A DNA stretch of 64,000 bases from contig NZ_JAJLQZ010000008.1 in the NCBI RefSeq assembly GCF_020991375.1, forward strand, positions 124,001-188,000, given 5' to 3'. Positions 37,237 to 45,953 of this stretch are shown here, in pieces (positions within the stretch are counted from its first letter, which is position 1; the number at the start of each line of letters is the position of its first letter). The position numbers and the translations under genes were made by a program. This DNA is from Glycomyces amatae (GTDB taxonomy: Bacteria; Actinomycetota; Actinomycetes; Mycobacteriales; Micromonosporaceae). Below the pieces are notes generated by a model. The model saw nothing but the letters and a program-made list of their open reading frames with translations. It did no database searches and was not told the DNA's origin.

Positions 37237-38154
37237 TTAACCACCATCTTCGACCAGCAGGTTTCCCAATACGGCAGCGAGCGCGGTGACGTCGTGCGTC
37301 ACGCCGTCGGCGGCGAGGTCCGCCGCCACGAGCTCGGCCTCCAACGATTGTGCCGCACTGTTCAACGATTCGGGATCGGCGAGGGTTCGGGCGTCGCCCG
37401 ACACGACGTAGTGAAACCGGACACCTTCGGCGTAACGGCGCAGGGTGTCCACGTGCCCGGCGAGGGTGAGCCCGTCGGTCTCCTTCTCCTCGGAGAGGTT
37501 GAGCACGACGAGGCGGCGGGCCCGGGCGGCGCCGACGGCCTCGCGCAGGTCGGGCAGGAGCAGGTGCGGGATGACGCTGGTGTACCAGGAGCCGGGCCCG
37601 AAGACGTGCCAGTCGGCGTCGGCGACGGCGGCGAGGGTCTCGGGGCAGGCGTAGGCGTCGGCGGGGAGGAGGCGGACGTCCGTGACGGCGCCGTCGGCGA
37701 CGGCGACGTCGTGCTGGCCGACGATGGTGCGGGTGCCGGGGCCCTCGGCGAGGTCGGCCTCGATGTCGAGCGGGGTGCAGGACATGGGGAGGATGCGGGC
37801 GCGGGAGCCGAGGAGGCGCCCGGCGACGTCGAGGGCCTCGACGGGGTTGGCGTGGCGCTCCAGGAGGGCGGTGAGGACGACGTTGCCGACGGGGTGGCCG
37901 GTGAGGAAGTCGTCGCCCGCGAAGCGGTGCGAGAAGAGCTGGGCCGCCTCGATCCGGTCGGGGTCGGCGGTGGCGACGAGGGCTTTGCGGAGGTCGCCGG
38001 GCGGCAGGACGGGGCGGGTGGCGCGGATGTCCCCGGAGGAGCCGCCGTCGTCGGCGACGGTGACCACGGCCGTCAGTTCGATGTCGAGCCGGGAGAGGGC
38101 GAGCAGCGAGGCGGAGAGTCCCCGCCCGCCGCCGAACGCGACGACTTTGAGCAT
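37237..38154 (-). CDS. yvcK: YvcK/CofD-like protein (putative gluconeogenesis factor)
   Basis: A 305-residue CofD-like protein. The N-terminal nucleotide-binding loop is FGGGRGLSASLLAL, followed by VVTVADDGGSSGDIR. In Bacillus YvcK binds UDP-GlcNAc and is needed for growth on gluconeogenic carbon sources and for cell shape; the mycobacterial homologue CuvA acts in cell-wall homeostasis. Sits between rapZ and whiA, 3 nt from whiA. ATG 38154 gives the family start. Confidence 0.95.
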   Translation of the reverse strand: MLKVVAFGGGRGLSASLLALSRLDIELTAVVTVADDGGSSGDIRATRPVLPPGDLRKALVATADPDRIEAAQLFSHRFAGDDFLTGHPVGNVVLTALLERHANPVEALDVAGRLLGSRARILPMSCTPLDIEADLAEGPGTRTIVGQHDVAVADGAVTDVRLLPADAYACPETLAAVADADWHVFGPGSWYTSVIPHLLLPDLREAVGAARARRLVVLNLSEEKETDGLTLAGHVDTLRRYAEGVRFHYVVSGDARTLADPESLNSAAQSLEAELVAADLAADGVTHDVTALAAVLGNLLVEDGG

Positions 38155-38171
38155 CAGCGGTTACCTCGGAA

Positions 38172-38378
38172 TCAGGGTGCGGGAGGTTCGGGGCGGCGGC
38201 CGGGATCGATGATCACGCGGCGTTCGAGGGGGTCGGGGCGCTCCCCCGGCGCACCCGGCCAGGCCGGCCCCCTGCCGGCGCTGCCCGCGGGCCCCGGTCC
38301 GGCCCGGCGGGGCCGGGGCGGACCGGCGGGGCCCGAGCGGTCGGTGGGCCCGGGGTGGCGCGGCGCGGGGGCCGTCAC
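38172..38378 (-). CDS. Doubtful 68-residue Pro/Arg-rich reading frame between rapZ and yvcK
   Basis: The frame starts with a GTG that overlaps the rapZ stop (GTGA) and ends 17 nt before yvcK. The product is almost only Pro, Gly, Arg and Ala, with no recognisable domain. The perfect coupling overlap is suggestive, but low-complexity open frames of this size are common in such GC-rich DNA. It may simply be a 220-nt spacer. Confidence 0.2.
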   Translation of the reverse strand: MTAPAPRHPGPTDRSGPAGPPRPRRAGPGPAGSAGRGPAWPGAPGERPDPLERRVIIDPGRRPEPPAP

Positions 38379-39274
38379 TCGTTCCCCCGGTCGCGGTGGT
38401 GGGTGTTCGCGGGGAACCCGGCGGCGTTGAGTCGCTTGGCGAGCTCCTCGGCGATGGCGACGGAGCGGTGCTTGCCGCCGGTGCAGCCGATGGCGATCGT
38501 CATGTATCGCTTGCCCTCCCGTTCGAACCCTTGCGTGGTGCCGAGCAGCAGGGTGGCGTAGGCCTCGACGAAGTCCTCGGCGCCGTCCTGGCCGAGGACG
38601 TACTCGGCGACCTCGCGGTCGGTGCCGGTGTGCTCGCGCAGGGCGGGGACCCAGTACGGGTTGGGAAGGAATCGTACGTCAGCGACATAGTCGGCATCGC
38701 GCGGGATGCCGTATTTGAACCCGAATGACATGCAGGTGAACTGGAGTCCGGGCGACGAGGGCGCGAGGAAGGCCTCCTCGACGCGGGCCCGCAGCTGGTT
38801 CTCGTTGAGGTGCGTGGTGTCGAAGAGGGTGTCGGCCGAGCCGCGCGCCGGCTCGAGCAGGACGCGCTCGGCGGCGATGCCGTCGGCGAGCAGGCCGTCC
38901 CCTTGGAGCGGGTGGGCGCGGCGGACCTTCTCGAAGCGGCGGATGATCACGTCGTCGTCGGCGTCGACGAACACCAGGTGCGGTTTGAAGCCGCCCTTGC
39001 GCAGGTCCTCCAGGACGCCCACGAGGTCGGTCATGAACGCGCGCGAGCGCACGTCGAGGACCATCGCGGTGCGCCGGACCTCCTCGCCGCCGGCCGCGGC
39101 CAGCTCGGCGGCCTGGCCGACGAGGGACTCGGGGAGGTTGTCGATGACGTAGTAGCCGACGTTCTCGAGGGCGCGCGCCACCGTCGAGCGCCCACCCCCG
39201 GAGATGCCCGTGACGATCACGAGGTCCAATTCTTTGCGGTCGCCCGAATCCGCGTGCACAGCTGCCACACCCAT
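38375..39274 (-). CDS. rapZ: RNase adapter/nucleotide-binding protein RapZ
   Basis: A 299-residue P-loop protein. In E. coli RapZ directs RNase E to the sRNA GlmZ and senses glucosamine-6-phosphate; the actinobacterial role is less clear. Walker A is VTGISGGGRSTVARAL (consensus usually GMSGAGRS). C-terminal family motifs are SFGFKYGIPRDADYVADVRF and IAIGCTGGKHRSVAIAE. ATG 39274 (MGVAAVHADS) is chosen over the open frame to 39346, although the ribosome site is weak. Order rapZ-yvcK-whiA is conserved. Confidence 0.95.
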   Translation of the reverse strand: MGVAAVHADSGDRKELDLVIVTGISGGGRSTVARALENVGYYVIDNLPESLVGQAAELAAAGGEEVRRTAMVLDVRSRAFMTDLVGVLEDLRKGGFKPHLVFVDADDDVIIRRFEKVRRAHPLQGDGLLADGIAAERVLLEPARGSADTLFDTTHLNENQLRARVEEAFLAPSSPGLQFTCMSFGFKYGIPRDADYVADVRFLPNPYWVPALREHTGTDREVAEYVLGQDGAEDFVEAYATLLLGTTQGFEREGKRYMTIAIGCTGGKHRSVAIAEELAKRLNAAGFPANTHHRDRGNE

Positions 39275-39367
39275 AAGTCCAGTATCCCCGAAATCGTTCC
39301 TGCCGCCGTGGTGACACGGCCTCGGCGTACGCGCCGAACTGACCATCGTATAGGTACCAGCCGCGTC

Positions 39368-41251
39368 TCAAGCGCCGTTGTCATCGGGATTACGCAGATG
39401 TGTCCGCAAGGCCTCGGCGAGCTTCGGTCCGATCCCGGGCACCGCTTCCAATTCGGACAGTTCGGCTTCGCGGATGCGCTTGACCGAGCCGAACTGCTTG
39501 ATGAGCGCCTTGCGCTTGGAGTCGCCGAGGCCGGGCACGCCGTCGAGGGCGGAGGCCGACATCTTCTTGCGGCGGCGGGTGCGGTGCAGGGAGATCGCGA
39601 AGCGGTGGGCCTCGTCGCGGACGCGCTGCATGAGGTACAGGGCCTCGGAGGTGCGCGAGAGGATCACCGGGTACTCCTCGCCGGGGAGCCAGATCTCCTC
39701 GAGGCGCTTGGCGAGGCCGGCGAGGTTGATCGTGTCGATCCCGAGCTCGGCGAAGACCGCATCGGCGGCGGCGACCTGCGGCTGGCCGCCGTCGACGACG
39801 AGGAGCTGCGGCGGGTAGTGGAAGCCGCGCTTGGGCTCCTCGTCCTCCTCCGCGGGCGATCCGGCGGGCTGGTCGGCGAGTTTGGAGAGGCGGCGGCGCA
39901 GGGTCTCCTGGAGCGAGGCGAGGTCGTCCTTGCGCTCGCCGCGGATGACGAAGCGGCGGTACTCGCTCTTGCGGGGCAGGCCGTCCTCGAAGACGACCAT
40001 GGAGGCGACCACGTCCTCGCCCTGGGACTGCGAGACGTCGTAGCACTCGATGCGCAGCGGCGCCTCGGGCAGGTCGAGGGCGTCGGCGAGCTCCTCGAGG
40101 GCCTTGGAGCGGGCGGTGAGGTCGCCGGCGCGCTTGAGCTTGTGCCGCTGGAGGTTCTCCAGGGCGTTCTTCTCGACGGTCTCGGCGAGGGCGCGCTTGT
40201 CGCCGCGGCGCGGGACGCGCAGGTCGACCTTGGCGCCGCGGCGCTCCGAGAGCAGCTCGGCGAGGGCCTCGGCGTCGCCGGGCAGGGCCGGGACGAGGAC
40301 CTCGCGGGGCACGACCTCGTTCTGCTCGCCGTAGAACTGGAGGCAGAAGCGCTCCACGATCCCGGCGAGGTCGACCGGTTCCGCCTTGTCGATGACCCAG
40401 CCGCGCTGGCCGCGGATGCGGCCGCCGCGGACGTGGAAGACCTGCACGGCGGCCTCGAGCTCGTCGTCGGCGACGGCCATGACGTCGCAGTCGACGTCCT
40501 CGGCGAGGACGACGACCTGCTGCTCGAGGACCTTGTCGAGGGCGCCGAGGTCGTCCCTCAGGCGCGCGGCCCGCTCGAACTCGAGGGCCTCGGAGGCCTC
40601 CTGCATCTCGGCGATGAGGCGCCGGCGGACCGGGGCGGTGTCGCCGGACATGAAGGCGCAGAAGCCGTTGACGAGCTCGCGGTACTCCTCGGCGGAGATG
40701 CGACCGACGCACGGGGCCGAGCACTTGCCGATGTCGGCGAGCAGGTTCGGGCGGCCGATCCGGTTGCAGCGCTTGAACTCCGTGTCGGAGCAGGTGCGGA
40801 TCGGGAAGACGCGGGTGAGCAGGTCGAGGGTCTGGCGGATGGCCCAGGCGGAGCCGAAGGGCCCGAAGTAGCGCACGCCCTTGCGGCGGTTGCCGCGCAT
40901 GACCTGGGCGCGGGGGAACTCCTCCCCCACGGTGACCGCGAGCCAGGGGTAGGACTTGTCGTCCTTGAACATGACGTTGAAGCGCGGGTCGTACTCCTTG
41001 ATCCAGGTCCACTCCAGCTGGAGGGCCTCGACCTCGGTGGCGACGACGGTCCACTCGACACTGCGGGCGGTATTGACCATGCGGCGCGTGCGCTCGTGGA
41101 GGCGGGACTCGTCCGCGAAGTACGAGTTGAGGCGGTTGCGGAGGTTCTTGGCCTTGCCGACGTAGATCACGCGCCGGTCGCGGTCCCTGAACCGGTAGAC
41201 GCCCGGTTCGGTCGGAATGGTGCCGGGAGCGGGACGGTAATCAACAGCCAC
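39368..41251 (-). CDS. uvrC: Excinuclease ABC subunit C
   Basis: A 627-residue nucleotide excision repair nuclease making both incisions with UvrB. The GIY-YIG domain is at the N-terminus ([20 protein letters not shown]), followed by a UVR UvrB-binding segment near residues 200-240, the RNase H-like C-nuclease ([20 protein letters not shown]) and a helix-hairpin-helix end ([12 protein letters not shown]). The start is GTG 41251. TATAGC lies 8 nt before the start on the minus strand, so a leaderless transcript is possible. Confidence 0.97.
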   Translation of the reverse strand: MAVDYRPAPGTIPTEPGVYRFRDRDRRVIYVGKAKNLRNRLNSYFADESRLHERTRRMVNTARSVEWTVVATEVEALQLEWTWIKEYDPRFNVMFKDDKSYPWLAVTVGEEFPRAQVMRGNRRKGVRYFGPFGSAWAIRQTLDLLTRVFPIRTCSDTEFKRCNRIGRPNLLADIGKCSAPCVGRISAEEYRELVNGFCAFMSGDTAPVRRRLIAEMQEASEALEFERAARLRDDLGALDKVLEQQVVVLAEDVDCDVMAVADDELEAAVQVFHVRGGRIRGQRGWVIDKAEPVDLAGIVERFCLQFYGEQNEVVPREVLVPALPGDAEALAELLSERRGAKVDLRVPRRGDKRALAETVEKNALENLQRHKLKRAGDLTARSKALEELADALDLPEAPLRIECYDVSQSQGEDVVASMVVFEDGLPRKSEYRRFVIRGERKDDLASLQETLRRRLSKLADQPAGSPAEEDEEPKRGFHYPPQLLVVDGGQPQVAAADAVFAELGIDTINLAGLAKRLEEIWLPGEEYPVILSRTSEALYLMQRVRDEAHRFAISLHRTRRRKKMSASALDGVPGLGDSKRKALIKQFGSVKRIREAELSELEAVPGIGPKLAEALRTHLRNPDDNGA

Positions 41252-41304
41252 AGCACAAGGCTATATCCCGCCCCCGACACTGCCAGGGGGCCGGTGCTCG
41301 ACGG

Positions 41305-42285
41305 TCAGTCCTCCTGGAACAGCTCCTTGCAGCTGCGGACGCGCCCGACCCTGGCGGTCCATGCCTCGAGCAGGTCGAGATTCTCGCAGAATTCGATGCG
41401 CGCGCGGTTCTTGGCCGAGACCGGGATCTCGAGGCCTTCCAGAACGGTCAGCAGCATACGCCGCCCCTGCACGAGGCGGCCCTCCTCACGGCCCTCCTCG
41501 CGGCCTTCTTCACGGCCTTCCTCGACGCCGTCCTGGTGCACTCGGGAGTAGTAGGCGTTGTGCCAGGGCTTCCGTTCGGTGTCCATGGTCTCCTCCATGA
41601 TTTCGGCGAAGTCGTCGCTGACCAGGCGGGCCAGGTAGTGGGCGTAGTCGGCGGCGAGTTCCCGGTCGATGGTATCGAGCTTCGCGAGGACGGCCGAGAC
41701 CGTCGCCTGCGGGTCGCGCGCCATGTCCTGATCGCCGCGGACCAGCAGCGTCGCGACCGACAGCTGCACGCTCTGGTCCGCGGCCCTTGGATCGGTGACG
41801 GGCAACAGGTCCTCGGCGCCGACGGCGATCGGAGTGACCACGCTGCGCGCTCCCATCCAGATGCCCTTCCTGTACCGGCGCGCGAGCGCGTCGGTCTTGC
41901 AGACGATGACGAGCTCGACCTGCTTCTCATGGATTTGGAAGGCCTTGGCGACGTATCCGGGCAGGCGGAACATCTTCTCGTCCGACCAGCCGCTCTGGAC
42001 CTCGCCGACCACGATGAGGCCGTCGGATCCGGCGAACCCGATCTCGACGGTCCGGTCGGTGCGGCGGTCGTTGTGGATCGGGGCGCCGAGCGATTCGGCC
42101 CGGGTCCAGGCTCCGGAGGGGGCGGCCTCGTCACCGTTCCCCGCCATCGGCGCCTCATGCACCTGATGCCACCTGTCCGTGCAGATCGGCATGGACTTCG
42201 CCTCGCCGATCTCCAGCAGCTCCCAGGAGAGCGCGGGGTTGTCGGCGATCAGCGCCGCCAGGGTCTCATGCCAGTCTCCGGGCAC
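41305..42285 (-). CDS. Rpn-like PD-(D/E)xK nuclease-family protein
   Basis: A 326-residue protein like the Rpn/PDDEXK_2 transposase-related nucleases, which are often annotated as hypothetical in Streptomyces. The probable active-site strand pair is VEIGFAGSDGLIVVGEVQSG, with ExQ in place of ExK as in many Rpn members. The C-terminal region has the typical charged repeat (EEGR)x4 at about residues 254-269. The GTG at 42285 has GGAG 5 nt upstream; the longer frame is an artefact. No helix-turn-helix or transposase partner is near. Rpn proteins cut DNA and some act in anti-phage defence; activity here is untested. Confidence 0.7.
   Translation of the reverse strand: MPGDWHETLAALIADNPALSWELLEIGEAKSMPICTDRWHQVHEAPMAGNGDEAAPSGAWTRAESLGAPIHNDRRTDRTVEIGFAGSDGLIVVGEVQSGWSDEKMFRLPGYVAKAFQIHEKQVELVIVCKTDALARRYRKGIWMGARSVVTPIAVGAEDLLPVTDPRAADQSVQLSVATLLVRGDQDMARDPQATVSAVLAKLDTIDRELAADYAHYLARLVSDDFAEIMEETMDTERKPWHNAYYSRVHQDGVEEGREEGREEGREEGRLVQGRRMLLTVLEGLEIPVSAKNRARIEFCENLDLLEAWTARVGRVRSCKELFQED
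41477..41524 (-). repeat. Four 12-nt tandem repeats coding (EEGR)4
   Basis: Four adjacent imperfect copies of cggccctcctca/cggccttcttca within the Rpn-like gene. The unit is a multiple of three, so copy-number change would lengthen or shorten the tail without breaking the frame. Confidence 0.8.
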
Positions 42286-42336
42286 GGGGGCTCCGTTCTC
42301 GCGGTCGGTTCGATACGACTGGAGAACGAATGAGCG

Positions 42337-42366
42337 GGGAACCCGACACGCCCGTGTCGGGTTCCC
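42337..42366 (-). terminator. Terminator hairpin after the RIO kinase gene
   Basis: A perfect 14-bp stem (42337-42350 pairing with 42353-42366), 8 nt past the RIO kinase stop and upstream of the Rpn-like gene. Confidence 0.75.
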
Positions 42367-42374
42367 GACAACCG

Positions 42375-43307
42375 CTACGGCTTGGCCGCGATCGCCTTCA
42401 GCTCCAGCTGGAGGTCGTCGACCTCCTGGCGGTCGATACCGCGCGCGGTGAACCACGAGCCGAGGTTCTCCACGTCGCGGGCCAGGAAGTCGTGGCCGAG
42501 CGGGTTGGCGTAGATGTCGACGATCTGCGGCAGGTCGAGCACGACGAGGCGACCCTCGTGCACGACGGTGTTGTACGGCGAGAGGTCGCCGTGGGCGAAG
42601 CCCTGCTCGGTCATCAGGCGCAGCGCCTCGCAGGCCTGCTCCCACAGGCTCTCGAGCTCGGGCTCGTCGGGGCGGGTCTCGGCGAGCCGGGGCGCGGCGG
42701 TGCGGCCGTGCCCGATGAACTCCATGACGACCTCGGTGCCGAGGACCTGCACGGGGTAGGGCACGGGGGCGCCGACCACGTACAGGCGCTTGAGCGCGTC
42801 GAACTCGGCGGCGGCCCAGCGCCCCGCGGCCTGCTCGAGGCCGAAGGTGGTGCGCTTGGCCATGGCGCGGACGTCGCGCGAGCGCTTGGCGCCGCGCCCG
42901 GCCGTGTAGTCGCCGGCCCGGTTGAACTGGGTGTGCTCGGCGCTGCGGTAGCGCTTCGACGCGAGGACCACGGCCCGGTCGGTGTCGGGGACGGCGCGTT
43001 CGATGAGGAACACGTCGGCCTCCTTGCCGGTCTTGAGGACGCCGAGCTCGTAGTCGACGGCGCCGTGGTCGGTGATGACCCAGTCCGGCAGGGGCTCGGG
43101 GCCGCGCTGGAGCGGCTCGGAGTCCCACCAGATCGTCCAGCGGTCGCCGGCGGGCGGGCCGTCGTCGTTCGGGGCGTCGTCGAACTCGGTGCGCATCTCC
43201 TCGAACCGGGCCTGCTCCTCGGCGGAGAAGACCTCGTCGTCGTCGAAGTCGCGTCGGCGGCGCTTGGTGGATTGGAAGGAATCAGAGAATTCGGACTTGC
43301 GTGCCAA
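42375..43307 (-). CDS. RIO-type serine/threonine protein kinase
   Basis: A 310-residue RIO-family kinase. The ATP-site region is VLKTGKEADVFLIE, the catalytic loop is GFAHGDLSPYNTVVHEG and the metal-binding segment is LVVLDLPQIVDIYANP. RIO kinases in eukaryotes and archaea act in ribosome maturation; the bacterial role is unknown. The frame is open to 43403, but a TTG at 43307 with AGGAG 9 nt upstream fits a start in front of the acidic N-terminal region. A 20-codon frame with its own strong ribosome site precedes it. Confidence 0.88.
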   Translation of the reverse strand: MARKSEFSDSFQSTKRRRRDFDDDEVFSAEEQARFEEMRTEFDDAPNDDGPPAGDRWTIWWDSEPLQRGPEPLPDWVITDHGAVDYELGVLKTGKEADVFLIERAVPDTDRAVVLASKRYRSAEHTQFNRAGDYTAGRGAKRSRDVRAMAKRTTFGLEQAAGRWAAAEFDALKRLYVVGAPVPYPVQVLGTEVVMEFIGHGRTAAPRLAETRPDEPELESLWEQACEALRLMTEQGFAHGDLSPYNTVVHEGRLVVLDLPQIVDIYANPLGHDFLARDVENLGSWFTARGIDRQEVDDLQLELKAIAAKP

Positions 43308-43344
43308 GGTGGCGGGCTCCTGTGGAGTAGACCCGCGGTACGCG

Positions 43345-43407
43345 TCAGAGCGCGTCGGCGGGAGGTGAACTGGGTTTCGAGGCAAGGGCGAGCACAACGA
43401 CATCCAT
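43345..43407 (-). CDS. 20-residue upstream reading frame in the RIO kinase leader
   Basis: ATG 43407 is preceded by AGGAGG at 8 nt, the strongest ribosome site of the region. It encodes MDVVVLALASKPSSPPADAL and stops 37 nt before the kinase start. It may be a leader peptide that couples or attenuates kinase expression. It may alternatively show that the kinase starts at ATG 43403, which lies at a poorer 12-nt distance from the same ribosome site. Confidence 0.4.
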   Translation of the reverse strand: MDVVVLALASKPSSPPADAL

Positions 43408-43463
43408 CAGTCACACCTCCTATCCGCAAGAGTCCCGGGCGCACTGCTCCGGGCAACGCGGTG

Positions 43464-43493
43464 ACTCTAACGGAGCCTCCGGCGCGGGCGCAA
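43464..43493 (-). promoter_or_regulatory. Promoter for the RIO kinase transcript
   Basis: On the minus strand TTGCGC, an 18-nt spacer, then TAGAGT. The predicted start point is about 50 nt before the short upstream frame. It sits directly after the end of the permease gene on the same strand. Confidence 0.5.
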
Positions 43494-43521
43494 GTCTTTT
43501 TTCGCTGTGGTCTCAGGCACG

Positions 43522-44259
43522 TCAGTGGCCTGCGGAATCGTAGGAGCGCAGGCCGAGGCGGAGGACGAGGGCGCTGAGGCCGACCAGGGCGGCGGCCGCG
43601 ATCGGCGGCAGGACGGCCCAGGCGAGCGGGACGCGGCCGGTGAGGATCTGCGCGGGGATGAAGTTGACGAACGCGAAGGGCAGGCCGACGGTGAACGCGG
43701 CGCGGATCGCGGCCGGGTAGATGCTCATGGGGTAGCGGCCGACGGAGTGCTGGAGCTGCACGGCGGCGTAGGCGAAGGAGCCGTAGCGGCCCTTGAGCCA
43801 GAAGCCGAGGCCGTTGAGGATCGTCAGGTAGGAGGCCTGGATCGCGACGGCGCTGGCGAACAGGGGAACGGCCACGGCGAGGGTGACCGGGTCGAAGCCG
43901 ATGCCGGCGCCGATCCAGCCGTAGGCGGCCATGGCGAGCCCGGCGGTGAGGTTCCCGAAGGCCTGCATGCCGATGGCGCTGGAGCCGATCTGGACGGACA
44001 CGGGCGCGGGCCGGGTGATGCGGTAGTCGAGGTCGCCTTCGACGACCATGCGGCCGATGGTCCAGACGCCGTCCCAGCCGCCTTCGACGAGGGCCATGAC
44101 GACGCTGATGAAGCCGGAGAGGACGAGCATCTCGTGGTAGGACCATCCGGCCACGGTGTCGATCCGGGTGAACAGGACGGCGAGGAAGCCGAAGTTCATG
44201 GCCTGGAGCATGAGTCCGGAGACGGCCATGATCCAGAAGTCCCCCGGGTACTCCATCAT
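43522..44259 (-). CDS. ABC-2 permease type A, third copy, 5' end frameshifted
   Basis: The intact frame gives 245 residues from ATG 44259 (MMEYPGDFWIMA), with about six membrane segments and the family blocks DGVWTIGRMVVEGDLDYRIT and RPAPVSVQ, ending in RSYDSAGH like its two paralogues. It belongs to the PF06182-type ABC-2 permeases exporting unknown substrates. The expected first 18 residues are encoded just upstream in another frame (44259-44312), so either a one-base loss truncated it or the base call is wrong. The remaining protein still contains all membrane segments and may work. Last gene of the ABC operon. Confidence 0.8.
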   Translation of the reverse strand: MMEYPGDFWIMAVSGLMLQAMNFGFLAVLFTRIDTVAGWSYHEMLVLSGFISVVMALVEGGWDGVWTIGRMVVEGDLDYRITRPAPVSVQIGSSAIGMQAFGNLTAGLAMAAYGWIGAGIGFDPVTLAVAVPLFASAVAIQASYLTILNGLGFWLKGRYGSFAYAAVQLQHSVGRYPMSIYPAAIRAAFTVGLPFAFVNFIPAQILTGRVPLAWAVLPPIAAAALVGLSALVLRLGLRSYDSAGH

Positions 44260-44312
44260 GGACTGGAGGTGGGCCTTCAGGAGCGGCAGTAGACGGCGAC
44301 GGCGTGGCGCAC
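44260..44312 (-). pseudogene. Out-of-frame N-terminal fragment of the third type A permease
   Basis: GTG 44312 is preceded by GGAGG at about 7 nt and encodes VRHAVAVYCRS before a TGA at 44277-44279. Read with one extra base after CGCTC it continues LKAHLQSMMEYPGDFW, matching AVYRRSLGAYLRSMAEYPAD of the 45147-45953 paralogue. The lost base is in a short C run (44280-44281). Confidence 0.7.
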
Positions 44313-44315
44313 GGG

Positions 44316-45131
44316 TCAGCCTCCGTGGACGGTGACGGTGGTGATCGCCCGGCTCCACAGCAGCCGCGCGAGCCACCACAGGGCCACGACCCAGGCCGCC
44401 TGGGCGGCGAGGAGGCCGAGCGCGGCGGGGAGGTCGAAGCGGCCCAGGTAGATCCCCGTGGGGGTGCCGGTGAAGTGGGCGAAGGGCAGGCTCCACGCGA
44501 GGGCGCGCAGCGGGTCGGGGAAGAGCGCGAGCGGGACGAGCATCCCGGAGAAGAACATCGTGACCGCCTCGCGCGCCCACATGACCCCGAGGTAGCGCTT
44601 CACCCAGAAGCAGGTGAGGACGCTCAGGAAGGTGAGGCAGAACGAGAGCGGCAGCGACAGCAGGACGCTCACGGCGGTGAGGGCGCCCGCGAGCGGGGAC
44701 GCGGGGCCGGGGAGGCCCACGAGGAGCGCGGCGAGGGCGACGCTGAAGGCGGCGCCGGGGACCGTGGCGAGGATGCTGCCGATGTACTCGGCGGCGCGGG
44801 CGCGCTGGAAGTCGACCGGCTTGGTCAGGTCGATGGCGACCATGCCGTCGAGGATGCGGTCGGCGATGTCGAAGTCGGCGCCGCCGACGGCCACGGTCAT
44901 GGTGATGAAGCCGAGGACGAGATAGGCGCGCATGGCGTCCCAGTCGTAGCCGCCCATCGCGGCCCCGCCGTCGAGGAGGTGTCGCCACAGCGCGAGGGAG
45001 GCGAGCATCCCGCCGCCGCCGATGACGACGGTGAACAGCCAGTTGACGCGGTAGGCGACGCGGCGCCTGAAGGTGAGGCGAGCCAGAGCGAGGTCGACGG
45101 TGAGGCGGTGGGCGAGGGGCGGGGCGGTCAA
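44316..45131 (-). CDS. ABC-2 permease type B, third copy
   Basis: A 271-residue integral membrane protein of the same family as the type A permeases, with about six hydrophobic segments. The landmark between helices 2 and 3 is IADRILDGMVAIDLTKPVDF then QRARAAEYIGS, shared with the other two type B copies. It ends in TVTVHGG like both paralogues. Likely pairs with the adjacent type A protein and the single ATPase to form an export pump. The gap to the type A start is 3 nt. Confidence 0.88.
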   Translation of the reverse strand: MTAPPLAHRLTVDLALARLTFRRRVAYRVNWLFTVVIGGGGMLASLALWRHLLDGGAAMGGYDWDAMRAYLVLGFITMTVAVGGADFDIADRILDGMVAIDLTKPVDFQRARAAEYIGSILATVPGAAFSVALAALLVGLPGPASPLAGALTAVSVLLSLPLSFCLTFLSVLTCFWVKRYLGVMWAREAVTMFFSGMLVPLALFPDPLRALAWSLPFAHFTGTPTGIYLGRFDLPAALGLLAAQAAWVVALWWLARLLWSRAITTVTVHGG

Positions 45132-45146
45132 GGGGGCTCCTGTCGT

Positions 45147-45953
45147 CTAATGGCCTGCCGAGTCGTAGGCGCGGACGCCGGCCTTGAAGACCCACACGGC
45201 GATCGCGGCGCACGCGGCGGCGGCGATCGGCGGGGCGAGGAGCCACCACGGGTCGAGCCGGCCGGTGAGGATCTGCGCCGGGACGAAGCTGGCGAACGCC
45301 AGCGGCAGGCCGAAGGTGAGGACCAGGCGCACCGCGATCGGGAAGATCGTCAGCGGGAAGCGCATGGCCTCGTTCTGGAGTTCGGTCAGCATGAACGCGA
45401 TGACGGGGGTGCGGCCCTTCATCCAGAAGTTCGCGGCGTTCGCGATGGTCAGCAGGGACGCCTGGATGACGGCCGCGCACGCGAGCAGGAAGATCCCGAC
45501 GGGGACCGCGGCGAGGCCGAGCCCGGCGCCGACCCAGCCGATCGCGATCATCGCCAGGCCGAGGGTCATCTCGCCGAAGACCTGCATCCCGAGGTGCTTG
45601 GAGGCGACCTGGAGGAGCACGGGCGCGGGCCTGGTGAGCCGGTAGTCCATGTCGCCTTCGACGACCATCTTGCCGGTGTCCCAGATGCCGTCCCAGAACA
45701 GGGCGGTGGAGGACCAGGAGGTGGCGAGGAACCCGGCGAGGACGAGCATCTCGTGGTAGCCCCAGCCGTCGATGGCGTTCACGTTGGCGAACAGGACGCT
45801 CAGGAACGCGAACAGGAGGATCTGCCACAGCGACCCGGCGATCGCCATGATCCAGAAGTCGGCCGGGTACTCGGCCATCGAGCGCAGGTAGGCGCCGAGC
45901 GAGCGGCGGTAGACGGCGCCGGCGTGCCGCATGCGCGCGGTGTCAGCCGCCAT
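45147..45953 (-). CDS. ABC-2 permease type A, second copy
   Basis: A 268-residue membrane protein. The N-terminal amphipathic lead MRHAGAVYRRSLGAYLRSMA precedes the first helix, followed by DGIWDTGKMVVEGDMDYRLT and RPAPVLLQVA, about six membrane segments, and the C-terminal RAYDSAGH. The ATG start overlaps the type B stop by 11 nt, showing coupled synthesis of the pair. Substrate unknown. Confidence 0.9.
   Translation of the reverse strand: MAADTARMRHAGAVYRRSLGAYLRSMAEYPADFWIMAIAGSLWQILLFAFLSVLFANVNAIDGWGYHEMLVLAGFLATSWSSTALFWDGIWDTGKMVVEGDMDYRLTRPAPVLLQVASKHLGMQVFGEMTLGLAMIAIGWVGAGLGLAAVPVGIFLLACAAVIQASLLTIANAANFWMKGRTPVIAFMLTELQNEAMRFPLTIFPIAVRLVLTFGLPLAFASFVPAQILTGRLDPWWLLAPPIAAAACAAIAVWVFKAGVRAYDSAGH

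Noticed and set aside
41477..41524. Short tandem repeats considered as a CRISPR-like array
   Set aside because: Repeats are 12 nt, contiguous, without spacers and in frame inside a gene. No CRISPR array or cas gene is seen in the window.
43420..43510. Structured stretch with a T run considered as a tRNA or plus-strand terminator
   Set aside because: No cloverleaf or anticodon arm can be drawn and no plus-strand gene ends there; a minus-strand promoter explains it better.
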